13,101 nucleotides of DNA. Source: Desulfurococcales archaeon. GTDB lineage: Archaea > Thermoproteota > Thermoprotei_A > Sulfolobales > Desulfurococcaceae. The stretch covers positions 1 through 13,101 of the forward strand of contig JALWQP010000142.1 in the NCBI GenBank assembly GCA_027083045.1, read 5' to 3'. Below are positions 6,274 to 13,101 of the stretch, piece after piece. The notes beneath the pieces were generated by a model. It saw only the letters and a program-made list of their open reading frames with translations, did not search any database and was not told the origin of the DNA. Made by a program: the position numbers and the translations under genes. Each line of letters starts with the position of its first letter. The first letter of the stretch is position 1.

Positions 6274-6599
6274 ACTTCTAGTTTCTCGAATTTATCCTCC
6301 CTGAATAGTCTGCGAGAGAGATCCAATGCTTCCTTTATATCATTAGGTGATTCTGCATTCTCAAGTATTCCGAATAACTCCATTACGTAGAGATTTATTT
6401 CTCCACCCACATCAACGATCGCATCTCTTATTTCCATAGCTATATTTCTTAATTCATTTAGTTCTAGTTTACCTGTGTTCGCTAGGTGAGCTAATAGTTC
6501 ACCAACGAGTGCTAGGAATCTATTGGCATTATACACATCGAGGTCATCAAAGTATTTCATGTAGATGTTCAGCACAGTGTCCAGCTCAATCCTAACCAT
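6270..6599 (-). CDS. Small helical protein of unknown function
   Basis: I do not recognise this 109-residue protein. It appears entirely alpha-helical with heptad-like spacing of leucine, isoleucine and acidic residues (for example ANRFLALVGELLAHLANTGKLELNELRNIAMEI in two stretches), ending in a charged tail. There are no cysteines and no membrane segment. ATG 6599 is preferred because GGTG sits six bases upstream on this strand, the same spacing as in neighbouring genes; GTG 6608 would add three residues but has no ribosome binding site at a suitable distance. Its stop codon overlaps that of the thioredoxin-fold gene by four bases, and it is divergent from the thermosome gene, sharing a 148-base intergenic region with it. 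A minus-strand AATATTTA near 6650 could be its TATA box. Confidence 0.65.
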   Translation of the reverse strand: MVRIELDTVLNIYMKYFDDLDVYNANRFLALVGELLAHLANTGKLELNELRNIAMEIRDAIVDVGGEINLYVMELFGILENAESPNDIKEALDLSRRLFREDKFEKLEV

Positions 6600-6674
6600 T
6601 TTTGACACCTATGATCATTTTTCTCATTTTTCGCCTATTTGCGTGATCTAAATATTAGGAGTTCCTACGTAAAA

Positions 6675-6682
6675 TTTATATA
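6675..6682 (+). promoter_or_regulatory. TATA box of the thermosome gene
   Basis: TTTATATA in the context AAAATTTATATAG is a near-ideal archaeal TATA box, consistent with a highly expressed chaperonin. Initiation about 25 bases downstream would fall near 6702-6706, inside the inverted repeat at 6690-6710. Because the core is nearly symmetric it might also fire toward the minus-strand gene. Confidence 0.65.
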
Positions 6683-6689
6683 GAAGCGG

Positions 6690-6710
6690 TTCCCTCAATA
6701 CTCAAGGGAA
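6690..6710 (+). repeat. Inverted repeat at the thermosome transcription start
   Basis: TTCCCT (6690-6695) and AGGGAA (6705-6710) are exact reverse complements around a nine-base spacer that also holds a CTCAA direct repeat. Its position over the predicted start site fits a repressor operator for heat-shock control or a small 5' mRNA hairpin. No matching known archaeal operator comes to mind. Confidence 0.4.
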
Positions 6711-6747
6711 ATGTATCTAGAGAACCTGACGTGAGAGGTGTATGAGC

Positions 6748-8394
6748 ATGAGCCTTTATGGAATGCCTGTACTTATTCTCAAAGAAGGAGCCCAGCGAAC
6801 TACTGGCCGTGAAGCTCTCAGAGCAAACATTATGGCAGCACAGGCACTAGCAGAAGTCCTGAGAACAAGCCTCGGACCACGCGGACTAGATAAGATGCTA
6901 GTGGACAGCTTCGGCGATATAACAGTAACTAATGATGGTGCAACAATTGTTAAGGAAATGGAAGTCCAGCACCCAGCCGCCAAGCTACTCGTTGAAGTGG
7001 CGAAGGCCCAGGATGCTGAGGTGGGAGATGGTACGACCACGGCGGTAGTGTTTGCGGGCGCTCTTCTTGGTAAGGCATTAGAGCTTCTTGACCAGAACAT
7101 ACATCCTACCCTTGTAATTGAAGGCTATATCAAGGCAATGAAGGAAGCGCTAAAGATAATCGATGAGCTAGCTATCAAGGTAAACCCGAAGGACAGGGCA
7201 ATGCTAAGGAAGATCGTTGACACAGCCGTGTCGAGTAAATATATTGGTAAGGGAAGCATTGAGGAGAAACTAGCCAACATAGCCATCGACGCGGCCCTAA
7301 CAGTCGCGGAGGAACAGCCCGACGGAACATTAAAGCTCAGGGTTGACGATGTAAAGATCGAGAAGAAGAAGGGAGGAAGCATCCTAGACACAAAATTAAT
7401 TTACGGTATCGTCCTCGACAAAGAAGTAGTCCATCCAGGTATGCCGAAGAGAGTAGAGAACGCTAAGATCGCGCTTCTAGACGCGCCTCTAGAAGTAGAG
7501 AAGCCCGAGATAACCGCAAAGATAAACATTACCAGCCCAGAGCTTATAAAGGCCTTCCTCGACGAGGAGGCGAGAATGCTGAAGGATATGGTTGAGAAGA
7601 TTGCTTCGACTGGTGCTAATGTTGTGATTTGTCAGAAGGGTATTGATGAGGTTGCCCAGCACTTCCTCGCCAAGAAAGGAATACTAGCAGTAAGAAGAGT
7701 AAAGAGAAGCGACATGGAAAAACTAGAAAGAGCAACAGGAGGAAGAATAGTAAGCAGTGTGAGAGACCTAACACCCGATGATCTAGGAGAGGCAGAACTA
7801 GTTGAAGAGCGCCGCGTAGGAAACGACAAGATGGTGTTCATCGAGGGATGCAAGAACCCCAAAGCAGTGACAATCCTCATCCGCGGAGCAAACGACATGA
7901 TCCTTGATGAGGTAGAGAGAAGCCTCAAGGACGCACTAAATGTCCTCAGGAACGTAATGAGAGAGCCTAAGATACTACCTGGAGGCGGTGCTGTAGAAGT
8001 AGAACTAGCGCTCAAGCTAAGAGACTTCGCAGCAAAGATTGGTGGTAAGGAACAACTAGCAATTGAAGCATTCGCCACAGCACTCGAAGAGATACCGATG
8101 ATCTTAGCAGAAACTGCAGGACTAGACCCACTTGAGGCGCTCATGAAGTTGAGACAGCTACACAGTGAGGGCAAGGTGTATGCTGGTATCGATGTGATTA
8201 ACGGCAGGATCACTGAGGACATAACAAAGATTAATGTAGTGGAGCCCTCTATAGTTAAAAAGAATGTGATAAAGAGTGCGACCGAGGCCGCAACAACGAT
8301 CCTCAAGATCGATGACATAATAGCGGCTAGTCCGCTAAAGAAGGAAGAGAAGGAAAAAAGTAAGGGCGGCGCTGGAAAATTTAACTTCAAGTAA
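6748..8394 (+). CDS. Thermosome subunit (group II chaperonin)
   Basis: Thermosome subunits form double-ring, ATP-driven folding chambers in the archaeal cytoplasm. The 548-residue protein (start at ATG 6748) has the family hallmarks in order: LGPRG (42-46), the nucleotide-binding NDGATI (62-67), GDGTTT (93-98) and PGGGAVE (G412-G414) in the second equatorial segment. The apical region in between includes NVVICQKGIDEVAQHFL. The C terminus is lysine-rich, ending GGAGKFNFK, rather than the glycine/methionine tail common in the family. ATG 6748 has GGTG (6737-6740) seven bases upstream, whereas ATG 6742 is only one base from it; the longer form adds two residues. Expression is probably high and stress-responsive (strong TATA box, inverted repeat at the start). 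Codons 7576-7653 all end in G or T, unlike the flanking A/C-ending codons, suggesting gene conversion from a paralogue. Which paralogue (alpha, beta or gamma) I cannot say. Confidence 0.98.
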   Translation: MSLYGMPVLILKEGAQRTTGREALRANIMAAQALAEVLRTSLGPRGLDKMLVDSFGDITVTNDGATIVKEMEVQHPAAKLLVEVAKAQDAEVGDGTTTAVVFAGALLGKALELLDQNIHPTLVIEGYIKAMKEALKIIDELAIKVNPKDRAMLRKIVDTAVSSKYIGKGSIEEKLANIAIDAALTVAEEQPDGTLKLRVDDVKIEKKKGGSILDTKLIYGIVLDKEVVHPGMPKRVENAKIALLDAPLEVEKPEITAKINITSPELIKAFLDEEARMLKDMVEKIASTGANVVICQKGIDEVAQHFLAKKGILAVRRVKRSDMEKLERATGGRIVSSVRDLTPDDLGEAELVEERRVGNDKMVFIEGCKNPKAVTILIRGANDMILDEVERSLKDALNVLRNVMREPKILPGGGAVEVELALKLRDFAAKIGGKEQLAIEAFATALEEIPMILAETAGLDPLEALMKLRQLHSEGKVYAGIDVINGRITEDITKINVVEPSIVKKNVIKSATEAATTILKIDDIIAASPLKKEEKEKSKGGAGKFNFK

Positions 8395-8406
8395 GGAAAA
8401 CAATTA

Positions 8407-8425
8407 TTTTTAGAGCAACTTTTTT
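8407..8425 (+). terminator. Double T-run terminator after the thermosome gene
   Basis: A run of five T (8407-8411) and one of six T (8420-8425) lie within 31 bases of the thermosome stop codon, the usual form of archaeal intrinsic termination. Confidence 0.5.
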
Positions 8426-8455
8426 AAAAGACCTGTATCATCCCTATTGTCTAGA

Positions 8456-8464
8456 CTTAAAAAT
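8456..8464 (+). promoter_or_regulatory. Possible TATA box for the rpoK operon
   Basis: CTTAAAAAT lies about 45 bases before the rpoK ATG. Initiation near 8487 would leave a leader of roughly 20 bases that carries the ribosome binding site. TTTTTAAAAG at 8421-8430 is a second A/T-rich candidate, but it overlaps the terminator run. Confidence 0.35.
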
Positions 8465-8505
8465 GCTTTCTAAATGCCATCGAACTAATTGATGGGCTGA
8501 TAGGT

Positions 8506-8817
8506 ATGAATAATAGCGAGCAAAATATTTGGCCTAAACGTTTAACTCGATATGAGATCGCTAGATTGATTGGTGCGAGGTCTCTACAGTTATCTCTCGG
8601 TGCCCCGCCTCTGATCGATCCGAACGAAGCCCCTGTTAGAGATCCCGTTGCAATAGCGATAGTAGAATTATTAAGAGGCCTACTACCCATGACTATTCTT
8701 AGGATGAGGCCTGATGGAAGCAAACAAGCAATCCCAGCAATTAGGCTCCTCGACGAGATTAATAGAAGGTATCTTGAAACCACTCTTAAGAGCTGGACTC
8801 TCCATAGAATTTATTAA
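8506..8817 (+). CDS. rpoK: DNA-directed RNA polymerase subunit K (Rpb6/omega homologue)
   Basis: RpoK is the archaeal counterpart of eukaryotic Rpb6 and bacterial omega and stabilises assembly of the polymerase core. RLTRYEIARLIGARSLQLS and LGAPPLI (residues 12-37) are the family signature, followed by DPVAIAIVELLRGLLPMTILRMRPDG (46-71), which matches the conserved helix and strand. The family usually ends soon after that, at 85-95 residues; this protein runs to 103 residues with a tail (about 83-103) that overlaps the protease gene. The tail is the less certain part. GATAGGT directly precedes the ATG, the same ten-base context as before the topoisomerase start. It is the first gene of a run with the site-2 protease and the topoisomerase; linkage of an RNA polymerase subunit with these is noted as context only. 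Confidence 0.95.
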   Translation: MNNSEQNIWPKRLTRYEIARLIGARSLQLSLGAPPLIDPNEAPVRDPVAIAIVELLRGLLPMTILRMRPDGSKQAIPAIRLLDEINRRYLETTLKSWTLHRIY

Positions 8818-9838
8818 TGAACAGACAATCAAAGGTACACCAGTTATAGATATATATGTCGATAGGAGCTTAGACGAGGAAGAATTTAACAATATCTATA
8901 GTGTCTATGTATCAAAATATGGCTACATGCCTGTTCAGATAAAATATGAGCAACCAATAATACGTCTCCTAAAAATTAACAAGAAAAAAAGGAGAACGGT
9001 TCAGTTGTTTCTTTCATTGGTAACATTTATCACTGTTTTCTTGACAGGCTTGGCATTATCCGAAGGTATATTCGATCCTGTGATCTACACAGCGTGTTTC
9101 TTAGGCGCTCTTGCATTTCACGAGATGGGACATATGATTGCTAGCAGGAGATACGGGGTAATTATTGACGGTCCTTTCTTCATACCAGCTCCTCCAGCTC
9201 AGCTAGGATTTATCGGAACCCTCGGAGCAGTTATTTCGATGAAAACACTTCCACCTAACAGAAAAAGCTTAGCTATCATTGGAATAGCAGGCCCGATCTT
9301 CGGATTTATAGCGGCGACAATAATTGGGGGAATCGGGGTTTATCTATCTCAGCTAATAACGGTCGAGCATGCGGCAAGGCTCATACAGGCAAGACAAGCA
9401 GCTGAGCTCTCATTCATGCCATTAATGCTTCAAATAATAATAGCGCTAAGAGGAATACCTCAGGGATATACTATAATGCTTCACCCACTGGCCTTCGCAT
9501 CCTTCATAGTATTCATTGTGACTTTCCTCAACCTATTACCTATAGGACAGCTGGATGGAGGCCATGTAATTAGGTCCCTAACAAGTCCACATACACACAA
9601 TATGATCTCTTACATAGTAATAATAGGCGTATTATTAATAGGGACAACACTGATAGAAATGGGCTACACGTCTTTAGGATACTATTATACGTTCCTAGGT
9701 TTTATACTGATCTTATTCAAACTAGTATTTGGCAGAGGCATCCATCCAGGCCCAGCAAACCAACTCTCTTCCGAGAAACCGTGGTGGGTACTACCATTAT
9801 ATCTCGCTATATTAGTGTTGTCAATGCCCGTAATGTAA
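8714..9838 (+). CDS. Site-2-type intramembrane zinc metalloprotease (M50 family)
   Basis: These proteases cut transmembrane helices of substrate proteins, such as anti-sigma factors or membrane-anchored regulators, within the lipid bilayer. With the start at ATG 8714 (374 residues) the zinc site is H136-E-M-G-H140 in a membrane helix, and the third ligand lies in NLLPIGQLDGGH (273-284, D281). GPFFIPAPP near 153-161 is the conserved loop after the first motif. Hydrophobic segments sit near 96-116, 122-140, 185-210, 258-276, 298-316, 321-339 and 357-373; the first 90 residues are soluble and probably cytoplasmic. No PDZ domain is visible. The start is uncertain: ATG 8714 lies 104 bases inside rpoK, TTG 8774 would cut the overlap to 44 bases, and ATG 8927 would avoid it but remove most of the soluble domain. 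The topoisomerase gene follows after nine bases. Confidence 0.93.
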   Translation: MEANKQSQQLGSSTRLIEGILKPLLRAGLSIEFINEQTIKGTPVIDIYVDRSLDEEEFNNIYSVYVSKYGYMPVQIKYEQPIIRLLKINKKKRRTVQLFLSLVTFITVFLTGLALSEGIFDPVIYTACFLGALAFHEMGHMIASRRYGVIIDGPFFIPAPPAQLGFIGTLGAVISMKTLPPNRKSLAIIGIAGPIFGFIAATIIGGIGVYLSQLITVEHAARLIQARQAAELSFMPLMLQIIIALRGIPQGYTIMLHPLAFASFIVFIVTFLNLLPIGQLDGGHVIRSLTSPHTHNMISYIVIIGVLLIGTTLIEMGYTSLGYYYTFLGFILILFKLVFGRGIHPGPANQLSSEKPWWVLPLYLAILVLSMPVM

Positions 9839-9847
9839 GGGATAGGT

Positions 9848-12016
9848 ATGTCTGCAAAGACAATACTTGATTATCTGAAAAAACACGGGAAAAAGCCTAA
9901 GGAACGGATAAAGTCTACCGAAGAAAAAGAGAAGCGAGAAAAGTACGTGTCTCAAGAAAAAATCGCCTCCGTTAAGCATAGATCTGAACGGAAGGTCAGA
10001 ATATGGGATTTAAGAGGAAACATACTAGTCATTGCTGAGAAACCTAAAGCAGCAAGCAAGATAGCATATGCATTATCGCCTAGGTTCGTGAGGAATAGGT
10101 GGAAGGGGATACCATATTACGTAATAAGAAGTAATGGAGCTAATATAATGATCGCTAGCGCGGCTGGACACCTATACGGATTATACACTGATAAACGGGG
10201 CTACCCGATCTTCCGATATGAGTGGAAACCTTTATACATCATAGACCAGACAGCTAGGCACACGAAGAAATTCATTGAACTATTAGAGAAACTATCGAGA
10301 AATGCCAACTGCTATGTAAATGCTTGTGACTACGATATAGAGGGCTCAGTTATAGGTTATCTCATCATAAAGTTCATGGGAGACCCCGATAGAGCCTACA
10401 GGGTAAAATACTCGAGTCTAACACCAGCCGAGCTAAAACAATCGTTCAGAGAACTCACGGGACTAGACTATGAAATGATAGAAGCAGGTCTTTGCAGACA
10501 CGAACTCGACTGGATATGGGGGATCAATATTAGTCGAGCATTAATGGACGCGGTGAGAAAGTCGTCAGGCAAGAGAACAATCCTTAGTGCAGGAAGAGTT
10601 CAGACACCAACACTAAAACATGTTGTAGATCACGAGATCGAGAGAAATCTTTTCATACCCCTTCCGCTCTTCATACCCGATGTAACAATCATCAAGGACG
10701 GAGAAAAAATACATCTAGAATACGTCTCTGGCTCTCTCGAAACAAGGAGAAAGGCAGAAGAGATCATTAAGAGCATAAAGAAAGATGGATACCTAATGGT
10801 GACCGAGTATACGGAGAAGACTACATATCTTAACCCACCACCAGCATTTAACTTGGGCGACCTACAGGAAGAAGCCGCGAGAATCTATGGGTTCAGTCCC
10901 TACAAAACCCAGAAAATAGCAGAGAAACTCTACCTTGACGCACTTATAAGCTATCCTAGAACTAATAGCCAGAAACTCCCGCCTACACTGAATTATCGTG
11001 GAATAATGGAGAAGCTCGCGGAGGTAGATAGGTATGCCCCACTCATTGATAGGCTCATGAAGGAGACGCGGGGAATACTTGAGCCTGTACAGGGCAAAAA
11101 GGACGACCCAGCGCATCCGGCCATTTATCCCACGGGGTTAAAACCGGGTAAGCTAAGCGGTGACGAATGGAAGATCTATGACTTGATAGTCCGTAGATTC
11201 CTGGCGGCGTTCGCTGAGAAGGCATTGTTGATCCAGCAACAGGCGCACTTCAGGACTCGTGAAGGCTACGAGTTCCGCGTATCGGGGCAGAGGATAGGCA
11301 AGCTTGGATGGCTATATTACTACTATTTCTCTAAACCGAAGGAAAAAAGCATACCAGTTTTCACCAGGGGCGAACATGTACCCATTAAAACAGCTAGGCT
11401 ACGAAGAACATATACCAGACCCCCTGAGCGGCTCACGAAAATAAAGATACTGAGATGGATGGAGAAAGTCGAAATCGGTACCGAAGCCACTAGGGCAAGA
11501 ATAATAGAATTACTGTTCAGAAGAGGATATCTTGAAGCAAAGGGAGGCAAGGTAAACGCAACAGATCTAGGGCTCGGGATCATAGAAGTATTGACTAAGC
11601 ATTTTCCCCAGATAACCAGCGTTGAAATGACCAGGTATTTCGAGGAGAAAATGGAGGCTATCAAATACGGTAGAGCTAGACGCGAAGAAGTAGTTGAAGA
11701 AGCACGTCAAACAATAGTTAAGCTACTACAGGAATTTGACAAGGTCAAAGATAAGATCGGATACCTCTTATCGATAAGGCTGGGATATATTTCTCCGCAT
11801 AGAAAATGCCTTGCATGTAATAGGGAAGAATACCGCTTGGGGCTATGCTATTACCACTACATGGCATTAGAGAAAATAAGAGAAGCATATAATGAGTGGA
11901 ACAGGAGAGAAGAGATCACGTTTGAAAAATTCATATCATCAATCAAGAAGCTGAGATCAACGGGTAAATGGATAACAGAGGTCATAGGGAATGATGAGAT
12001 TCTAGCCAAACTATGA
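9848..12016 (+). CDS. topA: Type IA DNA topoisomerase (archaeal TopA/Topo III-like)
   Basis: The enzyme relaxes negatively supercoiled DNA by a 5'-phosphotyrosine strand passage; it is not reverse gyrase, since no helicase domain precedes the core. In 722 residues: a lysine-rich N-terminal extension (1-57), Toprim domain with VIAEKP (E64) and DYDIEG (D161, D163, E165) for magnesium, LSAGRVQTPTL (246-256), and the catalytic tyrosine Y369 in ISYPRTNS. HPAIYPTG and the hinge region follow. Near the C terminus a C654-x2-C657-x9-C667-x2-H670 cluster could form one CCCH zinc finger, in place of the four-cysteine fingers common in the family. The start has GATAGGT directly before ATG 9848 and follows the protease stop codon by nine bases, so co-transcription with rpoK and the protease is likely. 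Its stop codon abuts that of the minus-strand signal peptidase gene with no base between them. Confidence 0.96.
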   Translation: MSAKTILDYLKKHGKKPKERIKSTEEKEKREKYVSQEKIASVKHRSERKVRIWDLRGNILVIAEKPKAASKIAYALSPRFVRNRWKGIPYYVIRSNGANIMIASAAGHLYGLYTDKRGYPIFRYEWKPLYIIDQTARHTKKFIELLEKLSRNANCYVNACDYDIEGSVIGYLIIKFMGDPDRAYRVKYSSLTPAELKQSFRELTGLDYEMIEAGLCRHELDWIWGINISRALMDAVRKSSGKRTILSAGRVQTPTLKHVVDHEIERNLFIPLPLFIPDVTIIKDGEKIHLEYVSGSLETRRKAEEIIKSIKKDGYLMVTEYTEKTTYLNPPPAFNLGDLQEEAARIYGFSPYKTQKIAEKLYLDALISYPRTNSQKLPPTLNYRGIMEKLAEVDRYAPLIDRLMKETRGILEPVQGKKDDPAHPAIYPTGLKPGKLSGDEWKIYDLIVRRFLAAFAEKALLIQQQAHFRTREGYEFRVSGQRIGKLGWLYYYYFSKPKEKSIPVFTRGEHVPIKTARLRRTYTRPPERLTKIKILRWMEKVEIGTEATRARIIELLFRRGYLEAKGGKVNATDLGLGIIEVLTKHFPQITSVEMTRYFEEKMEAIKYGRARREEVVEEARQTIVKLLQEFDKVKDKIGYLLSIRLGYISPHRKCLACNREEYRLGLCYYHYMALEKIREAYNEWNRREEITFEKFISSIKKLRSTGKWITEVIGNDEILAKL

Positions 12017-12505
12017 TCAGATAATGTTATGGAACCATATGGACACATATCCTAGGTATGGTATCTTGAATACTGCGCCATTTATATCGAAAACTTTCCC
12101 TACAACTCTCTGGTATGGTATGCCAGGACCTGTAAATTCGAAATAATCCTCAATAGGATTATTGTCGCCTTTTGTAACATAGTAATATTCCCCATCACGT
12201 ACTATAACCTTTATAACTCTGTGTATGATGAGCTTCCCATCTATTCCACGATAAATAATAATATCACCAACATGTATGTCCTGAGGTGGGCACTTGTATG
12301 AGAAAACTATATCACCCATCCGAAGAACGGGAAACATACTATAACCATCCACGACTGCGATAGGAGCCTGTGATCCCGTTACAACCGCGAGGATAGGTCT
12401 GGAGAAAATAGATAGAACAAGTACAGCTATTATGAACGCGTCCTTTATTATCTCGGCCCTAGTAATCTTGTTTTCACCGCTCTTTCTCTGTAAATTATTT
12501 GACAT
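12017..12505 (-). CDS. Signal peptidase I, ER/archaeal (Sec11) type
   Basis: The membrane-bound enzyme removes signal peptides from Sec-exported proteins on the outer face of the membrane. With the start at ATG 12505 (162 residues) an N-terminal membrane helix (AFIIAVLVLSIFSRPILAVV, about 24-43) leads into GYSMFPVL with catalytic Ser56, IIHRVIKV with His95, and TKGDNNPIED with Asp114 and Asp120. A histidine in place of the bacterial lysine marks the archaeal and eukaryotic ER type. The protein is short but contains all boxes, and a second C-terminal membrane helix is possible at VSIWFHNII. ATG 12505 is preceded by AGGCGA and clears the upstream gene by 19 bases; ATG 12538 would add 11 residues and overlap the zinc-ribbon gene by 14 bases without a ribosome binding site. 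It is probably the last gene of the minus-strand operon. Confidence 0.95.
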   Translation of the reverse strand: MSNNLQRKSGENKITRAEIIKDAFIIAVLVLSIFSRPILAVVTGSQAPIAVVDGYSMFPVLRMGDIVFSYKCPPQDIHVGDIIIYRGIDGKLIIHRVIKVIVRDGEYYYVTKGDNNPIEDYFEFTGPGIPYQRVVGKVFDINGAVFKIPYLGYVSIWFHNII

Positions 12506-12524
12506 GGTTTCGCCTTTGCATAAT

Positions 12525-12830
12525 CTAGTCGAGATCATCTATATCGATTACTATTTCTTTAACTCTCCTTTCTTCTTGTTCTTCCTCACCGCCTAGAACC
12601 TTTTTACCCTTAGTTCCTTCGACTTCGATGCTTGTGCCGCCGACCTTTAATTTGCTAACGACTCCTCTCCACTTGTAGCCGCAATCTTTGCATTGAAGAG
12701 AGCCCATAACCGTAATTGTTATGCGCCCCCTCTTATCCGGTAGTGGCGCTACTAGTTGCCATGTCTTGATTACTTCTATATTCCTGGAGCCACACCGTGG
12801 GCATTTGAGTTCTTTCTTTTTTCTTGGCAT
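12525..12830 (-). CDS. Small zinc-ribbon protein, putative nucleic-acid binding
   Basis: This 101-residue protein has a basic start (MPRKKKELK), then a zinc ribbon of the TFIIS/RPC-like shape: C10-x2-C13 (CPRCGS) and C47-x2-C50 (CKDCGYKW), 33 residues apart and joined by strands WQLVAPLP and RITITVMGS. A lysine/glycine-rich segment (KLKVGGTSIEVEGTKGKK) follows, then an acidic tail. The form is like small archaeal zinc-ribbon transcription or RNA-associated factors, but I cannot name the family and do not claim it is TFS, since the D-E active dipeptide of transcript-cleavage factors is missing. GGGGTTGA before the ATG is the probable ribosome binding site. It lies 17 bases after the membrane-protein stop codon and 19 before the signal peptidase start, so all three probably share one mRNA. 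Confidence 0.8.
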   Translation of the reverse strand: MPRKKKELKCPRCGSRNIEVIKTWQLVAPLPDKRGRITITVMGSLQCKDCGYKWRGVVSKLKVGGTSIEVEGTKGKKVLGGEEEQEERRVKEIVIDIDDLD

Positions 12831-12847
12831 GTATCAACCCCTCATTG

Positions 12848-13101
12848 TCACCATATGAGTGAAGTTATTATCGTAATTATCAATAGTGATGCGGGAACTA
12901 TAAATGTATCATATCTCTCCAAATTGCCAAGCACTGCTTTAGCTATATAATAAGAATCAATAATCAGGACAATAAGCAGAATGAATATGCCGACTAACGT
13001 GTTGATTGATCCGGTTCTCACGATGAGAGCAATGTTAAGGAGAGATAGAATAGTGGTACAGAAAAGAAGAAACAGCCAATATCGTTTAATCCTATCTGAA
13101 A
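12848..13101 (-). CDS. Membrane protein, N-terminal part outside the window
   Basis: An open frame enters from the right edge and runs 83 codons to a TGA at 12850-12848. It is too short of start codons to be noticed as a complete gene, but its product is clearly membrane-like: three hydrophobic segments, about visible residues 7-27 (WLFLLFCTTILSLLNIALIV), 34-54 (LVGIFILLIVLIIDSYYIA) and 66-83 (FIVPASLLIITIITSLIW), separated by short charged loops (VRTGSINT and GNLERYD). The protein ends almost directly after the last helix. No family motif is visible. The other two frames of this strand are broken by stops. It ends 17 bases before the zinc-ribbon gene, the spacing of an operon partner, so it may be functionally linked to the export-related signal peptidase gene; that link is inference. 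Confidence 0.72.
   Translation of the reverse strand, partial: SDRIKRYWLFLLFCTTILSLLNIALIVRTGSINTLVGIFILLIVLIIDSYYIAKAVLGNLERYDTFIVPASLLIITIITSLIW

Noticed and set aside
7632..8390. Open frame of 252 codons antisense to the thermosome gene
   Set aside because: Serine/leucine-rich shadow product with no motif; the sense strand encodes a clear chaperonin.
9848..12016. Possibility that the topoisomerase is reverse gyrase
   Set aside because: No N-terminal helicase domain with Walker motifs; the 57-residue extension is far too short.
12525..12830. Possibility that the zinc-ribbon protein is the transcript-cleavage factor TFS or the chromatin protein Cren7
   Set aside because: It lacks the acidic D-E hairpin tip of TFS, and Cren7 is a shorter protein without a cysteine ribbon.
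12831..12862. Tiny frame ATG AGG GGT TGA behind a GGTGA site just before the zinc-ribbon gene (minus strand), like a leader peptide
   Set aside because: Only three codons, and the same bases are better explained as the ribosome binding site of the zinc-ribbon gene and the stop of the membrane-protein gene.
12756..12950. Plus-strand frame of 64 codons near the right end
   Set aside because: It overlaps the antisense of a well-supported zinc-ribbon gene and a membrane-protein frame, and has no ribosome binding site.

Overview
The window comes from a hyperthermophilic archaeon, most likely a crenarchaeon of the Desulfurococcales type (that lineage is an inference from gene style, not a database match). 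The archaeal assignment itself is firm. The window carries GatE (the archaea-only Glu-tRNA(Gln) amidotransferase subunit), a thermosome (group II chaperonin), the RNA polymerase subunit RpoK, an ER-type signal peptidase with a Ser/His/Asp active site, TATA-type promoters, and Shine-Dalgarno sequences of the GGTG(A) kind in front of ATG, GTG and TTG starts.

Layout, left to right. (1) 1-1853: gatE, lacking only about 20 N-terminal codons at the window edge. (2) 1854-2021: a 168-base intergenic stretch with a T-run, a GC-rich hairpin, a C/D-box-sRNA-like element and a perfect palindrome placed on a TATA box. (3) 2022-4301: a probable three-gene operon of an uncharacterised protein, an HTH protein and a PPP-family Ser/Thr phosphatase. 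It meets, tail to tail, a small divergent Hsp20/alpha-crystallin-like gene (4294-4602, minus). (4) 4744-6599: four small uncharacterised genes, namely an acidic helical protein, a basic zinc-ribbon protein, a thioredoxin-fold protein without its CXXC, and, on the minus strand, a small helical protein. (5) 6748-8394: the thermosome gene, with a strong TATA box and an inverted repeat near the expected transcription start. (6) 8506-12016: rpoK, a site-2-type intramembrane protease and a type IA DNA topoisomerase, tightly packed, with a long rpoK/protease overlap. (7) 12017-13101, minus strand: a membrane protein (cut by the window end), a zinc-ribbon protein and a signal peptidase I, probably one operon. 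It converges on the topoisomerase gene with directly abutting stop codons.

Functionally the window mixes information processing (tRNA-dependent Gln synthesis, transcription, DNA topology) with protein quality control and membrane proteolysis (thermosome, Hsp20-like protein, thioredoxin-fold protein, S2P, signal peptidase). No mobile element, CRISPR array, tRNA or rRNA was seen. I saw no obviously new multi-gene system. The points most worth following are the intergenic RNA/operator region at 1854-2021, a sharp synonymous-codon mosaic inside the thermosome gene, the redox-dead thioredoxin-fold protein, the start-codon problem of the zinc-ribbon gene near 5121, and the rpoK/protease overlap.
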